DNA of 64,000 nt. It comes from Ypsolopha sequella. Lineage: Eukaryota; Arthropoda; Insecta; Lepidoptera; Ypsolophidae. The stretch covers positions 13,596,001-13,660,000 of the forward strand of contig OW204000.1 of the NCBI GenBank assembly GCA_934047225.1. Direction: 5' to 3'. How positions within the stretch are numbered: the first letter of the stretch is position 1; every line of letters starts with the position of its first letter. The position numbers were made by a program, and so were the translations under genes. The notes under the pieces were generated by a model, which ran no database searches, was not told the DNA's origin, and was given only the letters and a program-made list of their open reading frames with translations. Shown here in pieces: positions 53,600 to 63,933 of this stretch.

Positions 53600-54560
53600 T
53601 GGCCTTTGCATGACGTGGTCGTACTATCTTAAGTGCGACTCTAACAATTTGTCCTGCATTGGCCTCACTTTGAAACTGCCTCTCACATGCACGTTGCGTA
53701 CATGCGCATCTCTGCTGCGTGAGTCTTCTGCTTTTACAAAATACCCTTTTCTTAATTTTCTCATTTGTATTCCAGATTTTTTAATCACTTTAGTTTTCCT
53801 GATATTTTCTCGTGATACCCTATAATCATAATTTTTTTCAATTTTTCGGTGTACCAGTTTAAGAAATGAGGAGGGTAGAAGTACTAATTTTATCGGCTTT
53901 TCAAGGATTTCTCTAAATCCACAGAAGTATGTAATTATAGCGTAATTATATATTTTTAAAACCTGCACTTTAAAACCTACAATTGATTACCCATATTGCG
54001 CTTATAGAAGGATTTTTTTATTATACATTTTTTTAGTTTATTTTTTCATATTTGAATTTACTTACATTTTCAAGAATTTAAAGCCATTCGACTAAAACTA
54101 CATGGTTTGTGCGCGGTATGGCGAGATCGCAAACTTTATGCTAAATTAAATCTAACTTATATTATGTTATATAACATTACGCAGTCACAGGCTGCTGATG
54201 TTGAAGAAAATAAAGCTTTATGGCACTTTTTCGGTTTTTATTATTATTTAAAATAATAATGTATGGGTAGGTATTTCATTTAGTATTAAAGGAAGCATGT
54301 ACTCCCATGTTCTCATACCATATATATTATTATAGTTAGGTAGTTAATAAGTAGGCAGGCAAGTTAGGTTTCGTAAGTTCTTAGGCCTAGTTTTCTTAAT
54401 ATATAATATAGGATTTTTTCTGTCTTTAATTTTTTTATTTCACTGCATTATTCGGGAAAATGAACACAGTTTTTGTCCCAAATTTCAAGTCCTTTATGAC
54501 CCTGTGATATACGGACGGACGACATAGATGACTTTTCTAGTTCCAGTGAAGAATAATTAG
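53600..54560 (+). repeat. Dispersed repeat G, old copy
   Basis: Contains CACTTTAGTTTTCCTGATA, TTTTTCGGTGTACCAGTTT, CAAATTTCAAGTCCTTTATG and ATACGGACGGACGACATAG, in the same order as 49900-51062, with many changes. Confidence 0.45.
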
Positions 54561-54914
54561 GTTGGTTCTTTCTGAAGTTTTGTATTGTTTGTTAGTTCTT
54601 AGAATTTATTTTTTACAAATTGAATTACCTAAATATAACTTTATAATTTTTTACACAAAGAAACTATACATGCATAAATTTAAAATTGTTTTAAATGATA
54701 AACAAAAAGACAAACATTAAGCATATTTCATTACATTTCTATTAATTGAATTAGAAAAAGTCGTTAGATATCTCAAAGTGGTCGGTTGAGGATGTTTATT
54801 AAATTATTTATGTATGCAGTTTTATTCTTTTTCATTCAGTTGATACTGTATTCTAATTTTAGAATCCCATACATAAAAATATTACTTATACTCTAAATAA
54901 ACGTTTTGTAGAGT

Positions 54915-55450
54915 GGTTTTACTCTAGTGCCCGTCCTTCCGGTTGCCATAGATATATTTTTCGAAAACTATGTAGCAAAGGAATTTGAAATTTGGCAACA
55001 TGTTAGGTTTAGATGTGGCGCATTATATTGTCAATCAATGATTTGAAAAAAGAAAGTTAAGGTTAACTTAGCCCTAGAAAAAGATTTGATCAATGTTGAT
55101 AATATAGTCTGAGGCTCATTTGAAAGGCATCTAAGGAAAATCATTTGTTTTTGTCGTTTTTGTTCCAGTAGTCTTGATGATATACTTAGGCAATATTTTG
55201 ATAAAAATAACCGTCCACCTGATCTCCTATGTTTATAAAACTAAAGTATTTCAGTAATTTAAGCGTACTTAGATTTTATTATGGATAGTAGATATTGAAT
55301 TATTTCAATAATTACCGGAAAACTGCTTTTTTCTTGGAAAGTGTAATCGTTATAGAAAAAAAAACTTTAATTTGGTCTATTGACTGCTCAATGTAGTTTG
55401 GTACGGAACTCTTATTGTGTGAGCCCCACTCGCACTTGGCCGGGTTTTTT
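54915..55450 (-). repeat. Dispersed repeat G-type element, minus copy
   Basis: On the minus strand it starts CCGGCCAAGTGCGAGTGGGG then AGAGTTCCGTACC. The interior is AT-rich. It ends close to the 3' end of the gene at 55546-55987. Confidence 0.5.
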
Positions 55451-55494
55451 TTTAGTAGCGAAAATAATAAATATCTTAATTAAGTAATCTAATC

Positions 55495-55500
55495 TTTATT
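55495..55500 (-). terminator. Poly(A) signal of the gene at 55546-55987
   Basis: AATAAA on the minus strand 46 bp after the stop. Confidence 0.65.
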
Positions 55501-55545
55501 CAATTTTAACAGCCTGATTAATTCTCAATCGAAATTCGGTACAAT

Positions 55546-55987
55546 TTAACGCAGGTAGTAAGCAGCGTACGGGGAGGCGTAGGTGTATGGGGAGTAGGCA
55601 ACAGGCGCAGTGTACGCAGCAGAGTACGCGAGAGGAGCGGTGTATGCAGCGGCGACGGGAGCAGTGTACGCGGCCGTGTACGCGACGGGAGCGAACACTC
55701 CTGGTTTAGGAGCGGGGTCGGGGCTGGCGGCGACGAGAGCCAGGAAGCAGGCGAAGATGAACTGTAAAGATAAAATGTCATAGGTGAATTAAATTCCGAA
55801 ATGAAACAGAATTAAAAAATATAAATATCAAAGGGCTCGTTATCTTTAAACCACGATTTTTTCGACCAATGGACGTCATATACATATTTGGTACGTATTT
55901 TCAAGTTCAAAAAAAGACTGCAATGAGTATACCCCGGCTGAAATAAGACTTGGCTGGTCCGATAAATTAACTTACCAGTTTGAACAT
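55546..55987 (-). CDS. Small secreted MFKL-family protein (NPLP4-like), paralog 3
   Basis: Exon 1 (55987-55976) encodes MFKL, followed by GTAAGT. The compact 214-bp intron (55975-55762) ends ATCTTTACAG. Exon 2 (55761-55546) runs to TAA; 75 residues. It differs from the 38279-39092 protein only by Ala to Val in the signal peptide and Asn to Asp just after it. TATA is at 56058. With the genes at 38279 and 51351 it forms a near-identical trio. Its intron, free of MITEs, may be nearest the ancestral length. Confidence 0.88.
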
Positions 55988-56057
55988 TTTGCTGGTATAG
56001 GTTTTGTCACTGGGCTGCTGTGAGCTGAATGATGCCCTGTGTTGGTCCCTCGGATAC

Positions 56058-56063
56058 TTTATA
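56058..56063 (-). promoter_or_regulatory. TATA box of the gene at 55546-55987
   Basis: TATAAA on the minus strand 71 bp upstream of the ATG. Confidence 0.65.
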
Positions 56064-56211
56064 CGCAAGTTTGGAGGCCGTAGCGCAACTTGAGGATAAC
56101 ACGTGCTTGTGTATCACAATGTCGAGCTCTTGAATAATGTACCATCAGTTAATTACAAAGTTGATGAATTTACCTCTTATCTCTGCTGCATAATGGTGAA
56201 AGGGTTTAGCA

Positions 56212-56457
56212 AGTGGCGTGCACAGAACTTTTTGCTGGAAAAGCAAACAATTGGTCAAGAACAACAATAAAAAAAATATGAAAAAATTTAAATATCTTAT
56301 AGTTTGTATAGGAAATTTTCACTCTAGGGTAGACATTGTCTACCCTGGCGTCATACATTTTTTTTTCAAATTGATATTTAAATTTTTTCATATTTTTTTT
56401 ATTGTTGTTCTTGACCAATTGTTTGCTTTTCCAGCAAAAAGTTCTGTGTACGCCACT
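56212..56457. mobile_element. MITE with 85-bp inverted ends upstream of a promoter
   Basis: AGTGGCGTGCACAGAACTTT on the left and AAAGTTCTGTGTACGCCACT on the right start arms that match for about 85 bp. The inner part has a second short inverted pair GGGTAGACA/TGTCTACCC. The AGTGGCG terminus is of the Tc1/mariner type, but a TA duplication is not clear. It sits about 150 bp upstream of the TATA box of the 55546-55987 gene. Confidence 0.75.
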
Positions 56458-56469
56458 GCCCAGCACCTT

Positions 56470-57557
56470 GCCTATGCGAACATTGCCCATCATGTATTAC
56501 TTGCATTTGCTACTGTTATCATAATACAATAATGAAACTGAAAATTTAAATATAAACATTGAATGTGTATTGTTGATTGTTGGCATAATTAAACATTGAA
56601 ACTGAAATATAAACATTGGAAGAAATATAACCTATTGTTTGGCATAATCATAAATCTTCTATCTAATCGAAAAATAAATCAGAACACTTATAAAAAATAT
56701 GATAAAATTGCTTCGAGTATACGAAAAAATACCGACACGCTGCGCAATCGATGAGGGTACAGGCACGGCTTATTCGTAGTCTTTTTAGTATAGATGTCTA
56801 TAAAAGTGTTTTTAGCAAGGGAAAATGAAATGAAATCAAAATGTGACACATTTAAACGTACTTTAAAATGCATGAAAATAACATTAAAAAAGTGATCAGC
56901 ACAACAAACAAATAATAATTTCCACTACAAAATTAATGTTTCGAATTATAACGTTTTTAACATTGTAGCATAAAAAAATAACCGCGAAGGTGATGTATGG
57001 CGGTCGCTATACCGCGTTCCGCGACCTTATACCTTCAAACCTTCTAACCCAACCTACCGGCTCTCTTTTGTGCTAGTTTTCTATATAAAGCTTATAGTGG
57101 AAACCATTACTTATACAGTTCACTTATACTGAAAGTATCATAGTGCTAAGTATTTATTTTAAAGCTAAGCCTCTTGAAGTAAGAATTATTATTATATATA
57201 GTTCATTTATATATCCCTTTTTAAAAACAATTTATTCAAGTAAAGGTTAACCATTTGTCTTGTGTTTGGTAGAGTGGCTGTCGTATTTAATTCAACGGGG
57301 TGCATAAATACCTAATCTGGTTCACATTATGTTTCCAAAAAAACATCCTGTCCAATCACTTATGCTTGGTGATAGGATAATACAGACTCAATTGTCTACA
57401 TAAATAATTTCGATTTATATTTCACTCGTCGTCAGTTGGATAAAGAATAAGTTACATTAATTATATTAATATAAATGGTGTTTTCATCAAATGACACACA
57501 TTATTATAATAGTGGAAAACATTATTTTTAAAGTTAATTTTTAATAAAAGTATTAAT
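56470..57557. other. Intergenic, no gene seen
   Basis: Left flank of BEL-2. AT-rich, no domain or repeat called. Confidence 0.4.
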
Positions 57558-57562
57558 ATTAT

Positions 57563-58027
57563 TGAGCACGCGATATGACGGCAGTGCTTTGTATCACCAT
57601 AGGTTTTAAAAATAGCGGGAAGTGAAGAGAAATAATTACGAAGATGAAAGATCTGACCTTGGGAAGGAGCTGCATGCACCACAAACCACGCTTCGCCTGA
57701 GCCACCAAGTCTCTGGTGTTCTCCAAGATGGTTTTCTTCTTCCTCTTCGTGCCTGGTTGCGCTCTTCTCGGCTAATCTTCTTCGTAATAGTAATAGATGA
57801 AAATGAGGCGCACAGCGGGTGCGATCTCAAAATGGCGGGCGGTAGGGTCGAGGTAGGACCTAGTCGAATGACAATCAGCGTATACCTCCGGCGTGAAAGG
57901 CTTCTGATTGACGACTGATTGATTTGCGTCCAAAACTAAGCGGGTGGAGATGCAGCGAAAATGACAGTTGAAAATATTAATTCACAACTACCCCGCAGTA
58001 TGAGAGCCACAAGAAGTGGCGCGAACA
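57563..58027 (-). repeat. BEL-2 3' LTR, 465 bp
   Basis: Plus-strand ends TGAGCAC and GCGAACA (TG...CA). The inner boundary is set by the purine tract next to it and the outer one by the match to 63934-64000. Confidence 0.85.
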
Positions 58028-58040
58028 TTTGCCCCCGGCG
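58028..58040 (-). promoter_or_regulatory. BEL-2 polypurine tract
   Basis: The minus strand reads CGCCGGGGGCAAA directly before TGTTCGC. The position and G-run parallel BEL-1. Confidence 0.7.
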
Positions 58041-58127
58041 TTAAAACCATTGGTTTTAAAATAAGAATAGAAAAGTAAAAATAAGACAGAGAATAACGAA
58101 ATTTTGAAGCGGGGGCAAAGAAAGGAG

Positions 58128-61100
58128 TTATTGAGATGGGAGAGGGCAAAGACGCACGACAGGTCGTTTGTAAACACCTGTCGTCGTTTTGACAGAAGCT
58201 ACCCTAATGACATTATCTTTGCCAGGGTATACAGCTACAATAACACCGAGCGGCCATTGAAGCGGTGGAGTGTTATCGGTAACTACAACGACAACAGATC
58301 CAATTTTGATTGGGTTGGAAGGTGTATTCCATTTTCCTCTAGACTGGAGAAGATGGAGATAATCATTCTTCCATCGCCTTGCGAACGATTCTACCATTTG
58401 ATCAAGCAACGCGTAGCGACGTAATAAATTAACTGGCTCATCAGCCACCTTACAAGCGGGTAATTCTTTTAAAGGAGTTGACATCAGAAAATGTGCAGGA
58501 GTTAACGCGCTAAGTTCAGATGGATCTTCACTCAGCAGCGTAAGCGGACGAGAATTTATGACACATTCTATTTGCGTAACTACAGTTAATAATTCTTCGT
58601 AGGTCAACAGTTGAGTACCTACTACTCTATGCAAATGCGTCTTAAATCCTTTGACATATATCTCATAATGTCCCCCAAAATGTGGGCTACGTGGAATATT
58701 AAATTTCCATTGTATTCTATGATCGGCAAGTTCATTCGCGAAAGACGTTTTAAATTCTTCGGAGTTTGTCAAATTGTAAATTTCTGAGAGGGCATTTCTA
58801 GCGCCTACAAAGTTCGTAGCATTATCTGAATATACGAAAGACACTGCTCCACGTCTAGATAAAAAACGTTTGAACGCGGAAAGAAAAGTGTTCGTGCTAA
58901 GATCAGTTGCCAATTCAACGTGAACTGCACGAGTCACCAGGCATACAAATATGCAGAGGTAACATTTGACGGGACGGACTCCACGTTTTCGATACGGAGT
59001 GATACTGATAGGACCACAATAATCCACAGCGCAGTGGACAAAAGCTTTAGCCTCATTAACGCGGCATGATGGTAAATCTGCCATGAAAGGGAAGGTTTGT
59101 CTCGGCTTCGCCTTAAAACAATAATTGCAGCTATGTATTACGCGACGAACAATATTTCGACAGGAAAGTATCCAAAATTTTTGGCGGATTATTGACATTA
59201 AAGCCACTGGTCCAGTGTGACAATTTTTGCGATGATAATGAATGATAATCAATTCGACAATATGATTTTTACGAGGTAACAACACAGGGTGTTGTTGATC
59301 GAACGTCATGTCTGTGTTGCGAAGTCGACCACCAACGCGTAACAATCCATTTTTATCTAAAAATGGCGATAGTCGATTTAAAGCGGGAGAACAAAGTTTA
59401 TTTGACTTTAATCTTTTTATTTCATCAAGAAAATAAAATGCTTGAAGAGCTTTAATCAATGCAACTTCAGCGAAATCCATATCGGTAGCGGTAAAAATAT
59501 TAGAGCGCGGTAAAATACGTAAAAATCGGTAGATGTAAATGATTGTGTGTAAAAGCACAAGCCATGACGAAATTCTTTCCGAAAGAGAAAGAAGTGGATG
59601 CGGTTCTTCATTACTAAAAGCGGGAAGAGAAATTGTTTTTGATTCCGGCAAGTTTTCTTCAATAGAAGCTGATTCTATTGTTTTGATTGGCCACTCTTTA
59701 GCGTCCAGATAAAGCCAAGCAGGTCCAGTGAACCAGAGCGGGTGACTCATCAACTGCGTGGGAGTGAGACCACGGGAAAGACAGTCGCTCGGGTTTTGAG
59801 AACCAGCTGTATGGTAAAAACATTCAGCGGGAATAGCGGATATTATTTTTGTTATACGCGTCGCGACAAAGGTTTTAAACCTGTGCGGTGAGGAATGTAT
59901 CCAGTGTAAAGTTACCATAGAATCGGTAAAACAGTAAATACGTTCAATATTGTGACGTATTTTATAAGCGTCAACTACACGACGAGTTAATTTCGACATG
60001 AGTAACGAGGCACAAAGCTCAAGGCGGGCGACACTGACGGTCTTGAGTGGACAGACTTTTGACTTTGCGCATACCAGCCGAATGCTAGTGCAAGTGTCTG
60101 AGTCATCTTGTACCCTAATATATACGACACATCCGTATCCACGTTCACTTGCGTCTGCAAATGATATTATCGAAATTTTCGAATTTTGGAACACGTCTAA
60201 GTGGCGTTTAATACGTAAATCCCGCAAAACAGGTAGCTCCTTCAAATAGTTTTGCCAAATCTGCGCAATATCAGAGGGTAGTGTTTCATCCCAGTCTAAT
60301 TTTAAAATACAGATTTTCTGCAAGAGTAATTTTGCGTACAAGATCACAGGAGCGGTAAAGCCGAGGACGTCGTACTGACGTGCTATCACGGACAAAACAT
60401 TGCGTTTAGTACATGGGCGACTATCTAGCGATACAGTAAAAGAGAACTCGTCAGAATCAGGCGACCACTGTAAGCCAAGAACTTTAAGAGTTTGAGTTTG
60501 TTCTTCAAAATTCTTACTAGAATTTAAGCGGTGAGTATCAGGCAGTGTATCAAGTAACTGTTGACAGTTACTAGACCACTTGACGAGCTCAAAGCCACCG
60601 GCCTTAAGCAATCCTACCAGCTCATCTCTGAGCTGTAAGGAGCCCTGCACGGTGGGCGTGCTATAGCAGATGTCGTCCATGTAACAGTTTCGTGCGGCTA
60701 CAGTAGCGGCGAGCGGGTACGATGAACTCCCATCCTCACAGAGTTTCCTGACTACTCTCATCGCAAGGAAAGGGCTATTACGTAGTCCAAAGCAGACGCG
60801 ATTGAACTGATAAGCGATAAGCGGTGAACACGTGTCAAAGCGGTATAAAAACTTTTGAAATTTGCGATCATCGGCGTTAACCAAAACTTGTAAGAACATT
60901 TGTTGGATATCCGAGGTAAAAGCGATTTCATACAAGCGGAAGTCAAGTAAAATTAAAAACAAATCGTTTTGCAAATTAGCACCTGTGTGCAGCGTGTCAT
61001 TTAATGAGACACGAGTACCATCAGCGGAGTCAGTCTTAGTACTGGCATTCATACAAATACGCACCTTTGTCGTTGATTTATCAACACGCACTACGGGATG

Positions 61101-63470
61101 ATGCGGAATATAATAACCAAGAGATAATTGGTCATCATTATGAAGCGGGGATATGTAACCTTTAGTTAGGTATTCATTTATTATATTGTTATACTCGGAA
61201 CGTAAATCTGCGTTAGAAACAAACCTACGCTCAAGAGACATAAAACACTTTTTTGCGTGATGGTACGAGTTTCCTAGTATGTTAGGATTCCGTGCGAACG
61301 GTAAAGAAACCGAATAGCGACCAGCGGGGTCACGTGACACATTGTTGATAAATAATTTTTCACATTCATCATTTGCGGGACTAGAAGCAGGTTCACAATG
61401 CACCTCTTCTAATTGCCAAAATTTTTGTAAAATAAAATCTATTGGCGGTTCAATCTCCATATAAGAGCATAACGAAATTGAACATGCGGTATTTTGGTAA
61501 ACAGGCGTATTACCAATTAGCGTAAAACCGAAGATGGTCTGAAATCCCGTCGGCGTACCCGGGGGACCAGAGACGCGGCCTGATAACAAGATATCCGCGA
61601 ATAAAGATGCACCGATAAGAATATCAATCTCACCCGGTAAGTAAAATGTTTCATCAGCAAGTGTGATATATTTTAAATACGAAAGCGTAGACAAATCCAC
61701 CTGCACCGATGGTAAGTTGTCGGTAATACGGTCGATTACATAAGTGTCAAGCGAAATTGAAACCGAATCATCAAATCGTGAAAACAATTTAAGGTTTGTC
61801 GCACCCTTAATTGGGTTTGATGAAGAGCCGATGCCCTTAACAAAAGCGCGGGGAATTTTCTCATATTTTAAGTTAAGCTTCTCACAACAGGAAACCGTCG
61901 AAAAACTGGATTGTGACGCAGGGTCGCAGAGCGCACGTAGACGGACAGACATACCGTTAGAATCTTTCACGATCACTTGAATTGTACCTAAAAGGCATGT
62001 TTCATTACGCTGCGAGTTAGGCTGTAAGTTACATAAAGAAATATTATTACTCGCAGTTGGTACGGATTGAGAATCATTAGTCATATGTTCTGTGTTAGTC
62101 GCCGATACGGCAGGATCCACCAACCTCGAAGATTGCGTATGTGTGCGTGGAGACACGGTAATATTTTGACCAAGCGCGGTGTGAGTATTCATCACATTTT
62201 GTTTGCGGCACAACATCGAATGGTGTTTACAATTACAATGGCGGCAATTATAAGACGATTTACAAGCGGAATTGTTATGCGTAATACTTAAACAATTGGT
62301 GCAACCGTTATTAGATTTGATGAACTGAAATCTTTTCTCGATATCTAGTTTCACAAATTCGGGACACTTATATAAATTATAGTGTTTTAATTGTTTACAT
62401 AGCGGACAACAATTATTATTGGTCGAAGCGGAGACAAAAGCATGGGTTGACTTGGTACTGTACCCGGTTTTGTTGTTATTATTATTAACGGAGCGGTTCG
62501 GAGCGGGAGCGGTAATTGCGGGTGCAGTGCGGTTCAGTATCTTAGTTTGTTCCCGTAAAAATGATATTAATTCATCATAATGGGGTAAATCGGAACCACG
62601 TTTAAACATTTCAAATGAACGAGCGGTTTCAACATCAAGTTTTTTAAGGGCCAAATACATAAGGATAAAATCCGAAAGATCTTTAATATTCAGCGATTTT
62701 AAACACGAAACAGCGGAACAGAACTTGTCTAAAAACAAGTCCAAGTTTTTTGAACTAGCGGTAGTTAAAGGGCGAAATTCAAACATTTGATCCAAATAAG
62801 TAGTGGCTAAACTACGCGAGTCTTGAAAAGTAGAAACGAGTGTTTTCCAGATTATGTCGTAGTTAGTTGCGTTCGGTGTGATTCCAGAACAAATCGAAAG
62901 TGCCCGGCCAGAAAGTTTACCCATCAGGTATTGTACTCGTTCGTTGTCGGTCAAGTCCGGATTATCGTGAATCGTGGTTTTAAATGTTTCATAGAATGTT
63001 GGCCACATAGTAGCTTCACCAGAAAAACCAACGAGTTCCAGTTTTGGAAGCTTGATAGTAGGTTTTTTGGGACATTCCATGTCAAGTGGAGCTTTAACTT
63101 TAGAGTCAGCCGATTTCGAAGAATGTGATAACTTCCGGTTGATGTATTTGCAATGGGAGTAAAGATCCTCAAAAGCTGACCAACTTTGATAATTTGGTTC
63201 AAAATTAGGATTTATCAATACCTCTGTGTCATTAATTTCATCTATGATTACATGAATTTCTGAGCGTACAGTATCCAAAGTTTCGACATTGGCCATAAAC
63301 AATTCTGCCGAAGAAACATCCTCTAAAGCGGTTTTAGAAAAGTCATAAACTCTCTGAAGGCGATTAAACAATTCTTGCCTTTTATTTTTAAGCTTCTTTA
63401 AACTATACGACATCTTTAATTTTGCAGCTTCTGCGGAATTTGGCATGTTATATAGTACAAAGTTAGGCAA
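58128..63470 (-). CDS. BEL-2 gag-pol polyprotein (BEL/Pao family), intact
   Basis: 1780 codons in one frame. In order: coiled gag N-terminus; DUF1759-type region (about 140-310); Cys/His knuckles (about 353-420: CPLC, CTNC, CRHC); protease with ALCDPASQ, Asp516; reverse transcriptase with YMDD at 930-933; RNase H-like region with FADASERGY, FTDSMVTLHW and NPSDCLSRG; integrase finger, then Asp1483 (VDYCGP), Asp1549 (YSDNATN) and Glu1603 (GGHYEIY); and a C-terminal domain ending RLCPLPSQ. Two sites differ from BEL-1: the protease triad is D-P-A rather than D-P-G, and the integrase Glu is in GGHYE rather than the usual GGLWE. The key acidic residues remain. The first Met (63470) is followed by others at codons 9 and 20, so the start is uncertain. 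Confidence 0.95.
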   Translation of the reverse strand: MPNFVLYNMPNSAEAAKLKMSYSLKKLKNKRQELFNRLQRVYDFSKTALEDVSSAELFMANVETLDTVRSEIHVIIDEINDTEVLINPNFEPNYQSWSAFEDLYSHCKYINRKLSHSSKSADSKVKAPLDMECPKKPTIKLPKLELVGFSGEATMWPTFYETFKTTIHDNPDLTDNERVQYLMGKLSGRALSICSGITPNATNYDIIWKTLVSTFQDSRSLATTYLDQMFEFRPLTTASSKNLDLFLDKFCSAVSCLKSLNIKDLSDFILMYLALKKLDVETARSFEMFKRGSDLPHYDELISFLREQTKILNRTAPAITAPAPNRSVNNNNNKTGYSTKSTHAFVSASTNNNCCPLCKQLKHYNLYKCPEFVKLDIEKRFQFIKSNNGCTNCLSITHNNSACKSSYNCRHCNCKHHSMLCRKQNVMNTHTALGQNITVSPRTHTQSSRLVDPAVSATNTEHMTNDSQSVPTASNNISLCNLQPNSQRNETCLLGTIQVIVKDSNGMSVRLRALCDPASQSSFSTVSCCEKLNLKYEKIPRAFVKGIGSSSNPIKGATNLKLFSRFDDSVSISLDTYVIDRITDNLPSVQVDLSTLSYLKYITLADETFYLPGEIDILIGASLFADILLSGRVSGPPGTPTGFQTIFGFTLIGNTPVYQNTACSISLCSYMEIEPPIDFILQKFWQLEEVHCEPASSPANDECEKLFINNVSRDPAGRYSVSLPFARNPNILGNSYHHAKKCFMSLERRFVSNADLRSEYNNIINEYLTKGYISPLHNDDQLSLGYYIPHHPVVRVDKSTTKVRICMNASTKTDSADGTRVSLNDTLHTGANLQNDLFLILLDFRLYEIAFTSDIQQMFLQVLVNADDRKFQKFLYRFDTCSPLIAYQFNRVCFGLRNSPFLAMRVVRKLCEDGSSSYPLAATVAARNCYMDDICYSTPTVQGSLQLRDELVGLLKAGGFELVKWSSNCQQLLDTLPDTHRLNSSKNFEEQTQTLKVLGLQWSPDSDEFSFTVSLDSRPCTKRNVLSVIARQYDVLGFTAPVILYAKLLLQKICILKLDWDETLPSDIAQIWQNYLKELPVLRDLRIKRHLDVFQNSKISIISFADASERGYGCVVYIRVQDDSDTCTSIRLVCAKSKVCPLKTVSVARLELCASLLMSKLTRRVVDAYKIRHNIERIYCFTDSMVTLHWIHSSPHRFKTFVATRITKIISAIPAECFYHTAGSQNPSDCLSRGLTPTQLMSHPLWFTGPAWLYLDAKEWPIKTIESASIEENLPESKTISLPAFSNEEPHPLLSLSERISSWLVLLHTIIYIYRFLRILPRSNIFTATDMDFAEVALIKALQAFYFLDEIKRLKSNKLCSPALNRLSPFLDKNGLLRVGGRLRNTDMTFDQQHPVLLPRKNHIVELIIIHYHRKNCHTGPVALMSIIRQKFWILSCRNIVRRVIHSCNYCFKAKPRQTFPFMADLPSCRVNEAKAFVHCAVDYCGPISITPYRKRGVRPVKCYLCIFVCLVTRAVHVELATDLSTNTFLSAFKRFLSRRGAVSFVYSDNATNFVGARNALSEIYNLTNSEEFKTSFANELADHRIQWKFNIPRSPHFGGHYEIYVKGFKTHLHRVVGTQLLTYEELLTVVTQIECVINSRPLTLLSEDPSELSALTPAHFLMSTPLKELPACKVADEPVNLLRRYALLDQMVESFARRWKNDYLHLLQSRGKWNTPSNPIKIGSVVVVVTDNTPPLQWPLGVIVAVYPGKDNVIRVASVKTTTGVYKRPVVRLCPLPSQ

Positions 63471-63909
63471 GTACCAGAACTATTGAAAGTTTTATACTGA
63501 CTACAACATAGAATAATGCTAATGAGTTAGAGATAACACGGGCGGCGGACGAACCTGTGTACGAGTACCTCTCGATAATATTAAGAATTAGCAGGTAGGC
63601 AGATAATATTTTCTGTGAAATGATCAAATGGTATAATCGCAGCGGATAAATTAACAGAATGGCGTATTTCACTGTAGATAATTTATAATTTCCAGTATAT
63701 AGGAAATGGAATCACTAATATTTTGACGAATGCGGGGTTTTAATGCATAGATAATGCAAATAAGAGCGGGAATGCGGGGTAATACTGCGGGCAGAGTGAA
63801 AATTAGAGCGGAATTCACGTGTTCTTTAGACAAAGAACATGAAGATAGCGGTTGGAAATACCAAAAAATGGTTATAGATCGCAGATCAAAGGGCCTAAAA
63901 TGGATCTAG

Positions 63910-63927
63910 ATCCGGCTCGAATGGCCA
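63910..63927 (-). promoter_or_regulatory. BEL-2 primer-binding site
   Basis: The minus strand reads TGGCCATTCGAGCCGGAT six bases from the 5' LTR. It resembles the complement of a tRNA-Tyr 3' end with two mismatches (tRNA recalled). Confidence 0.65.
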
Positions 63928-63933
63928 AAAAAA

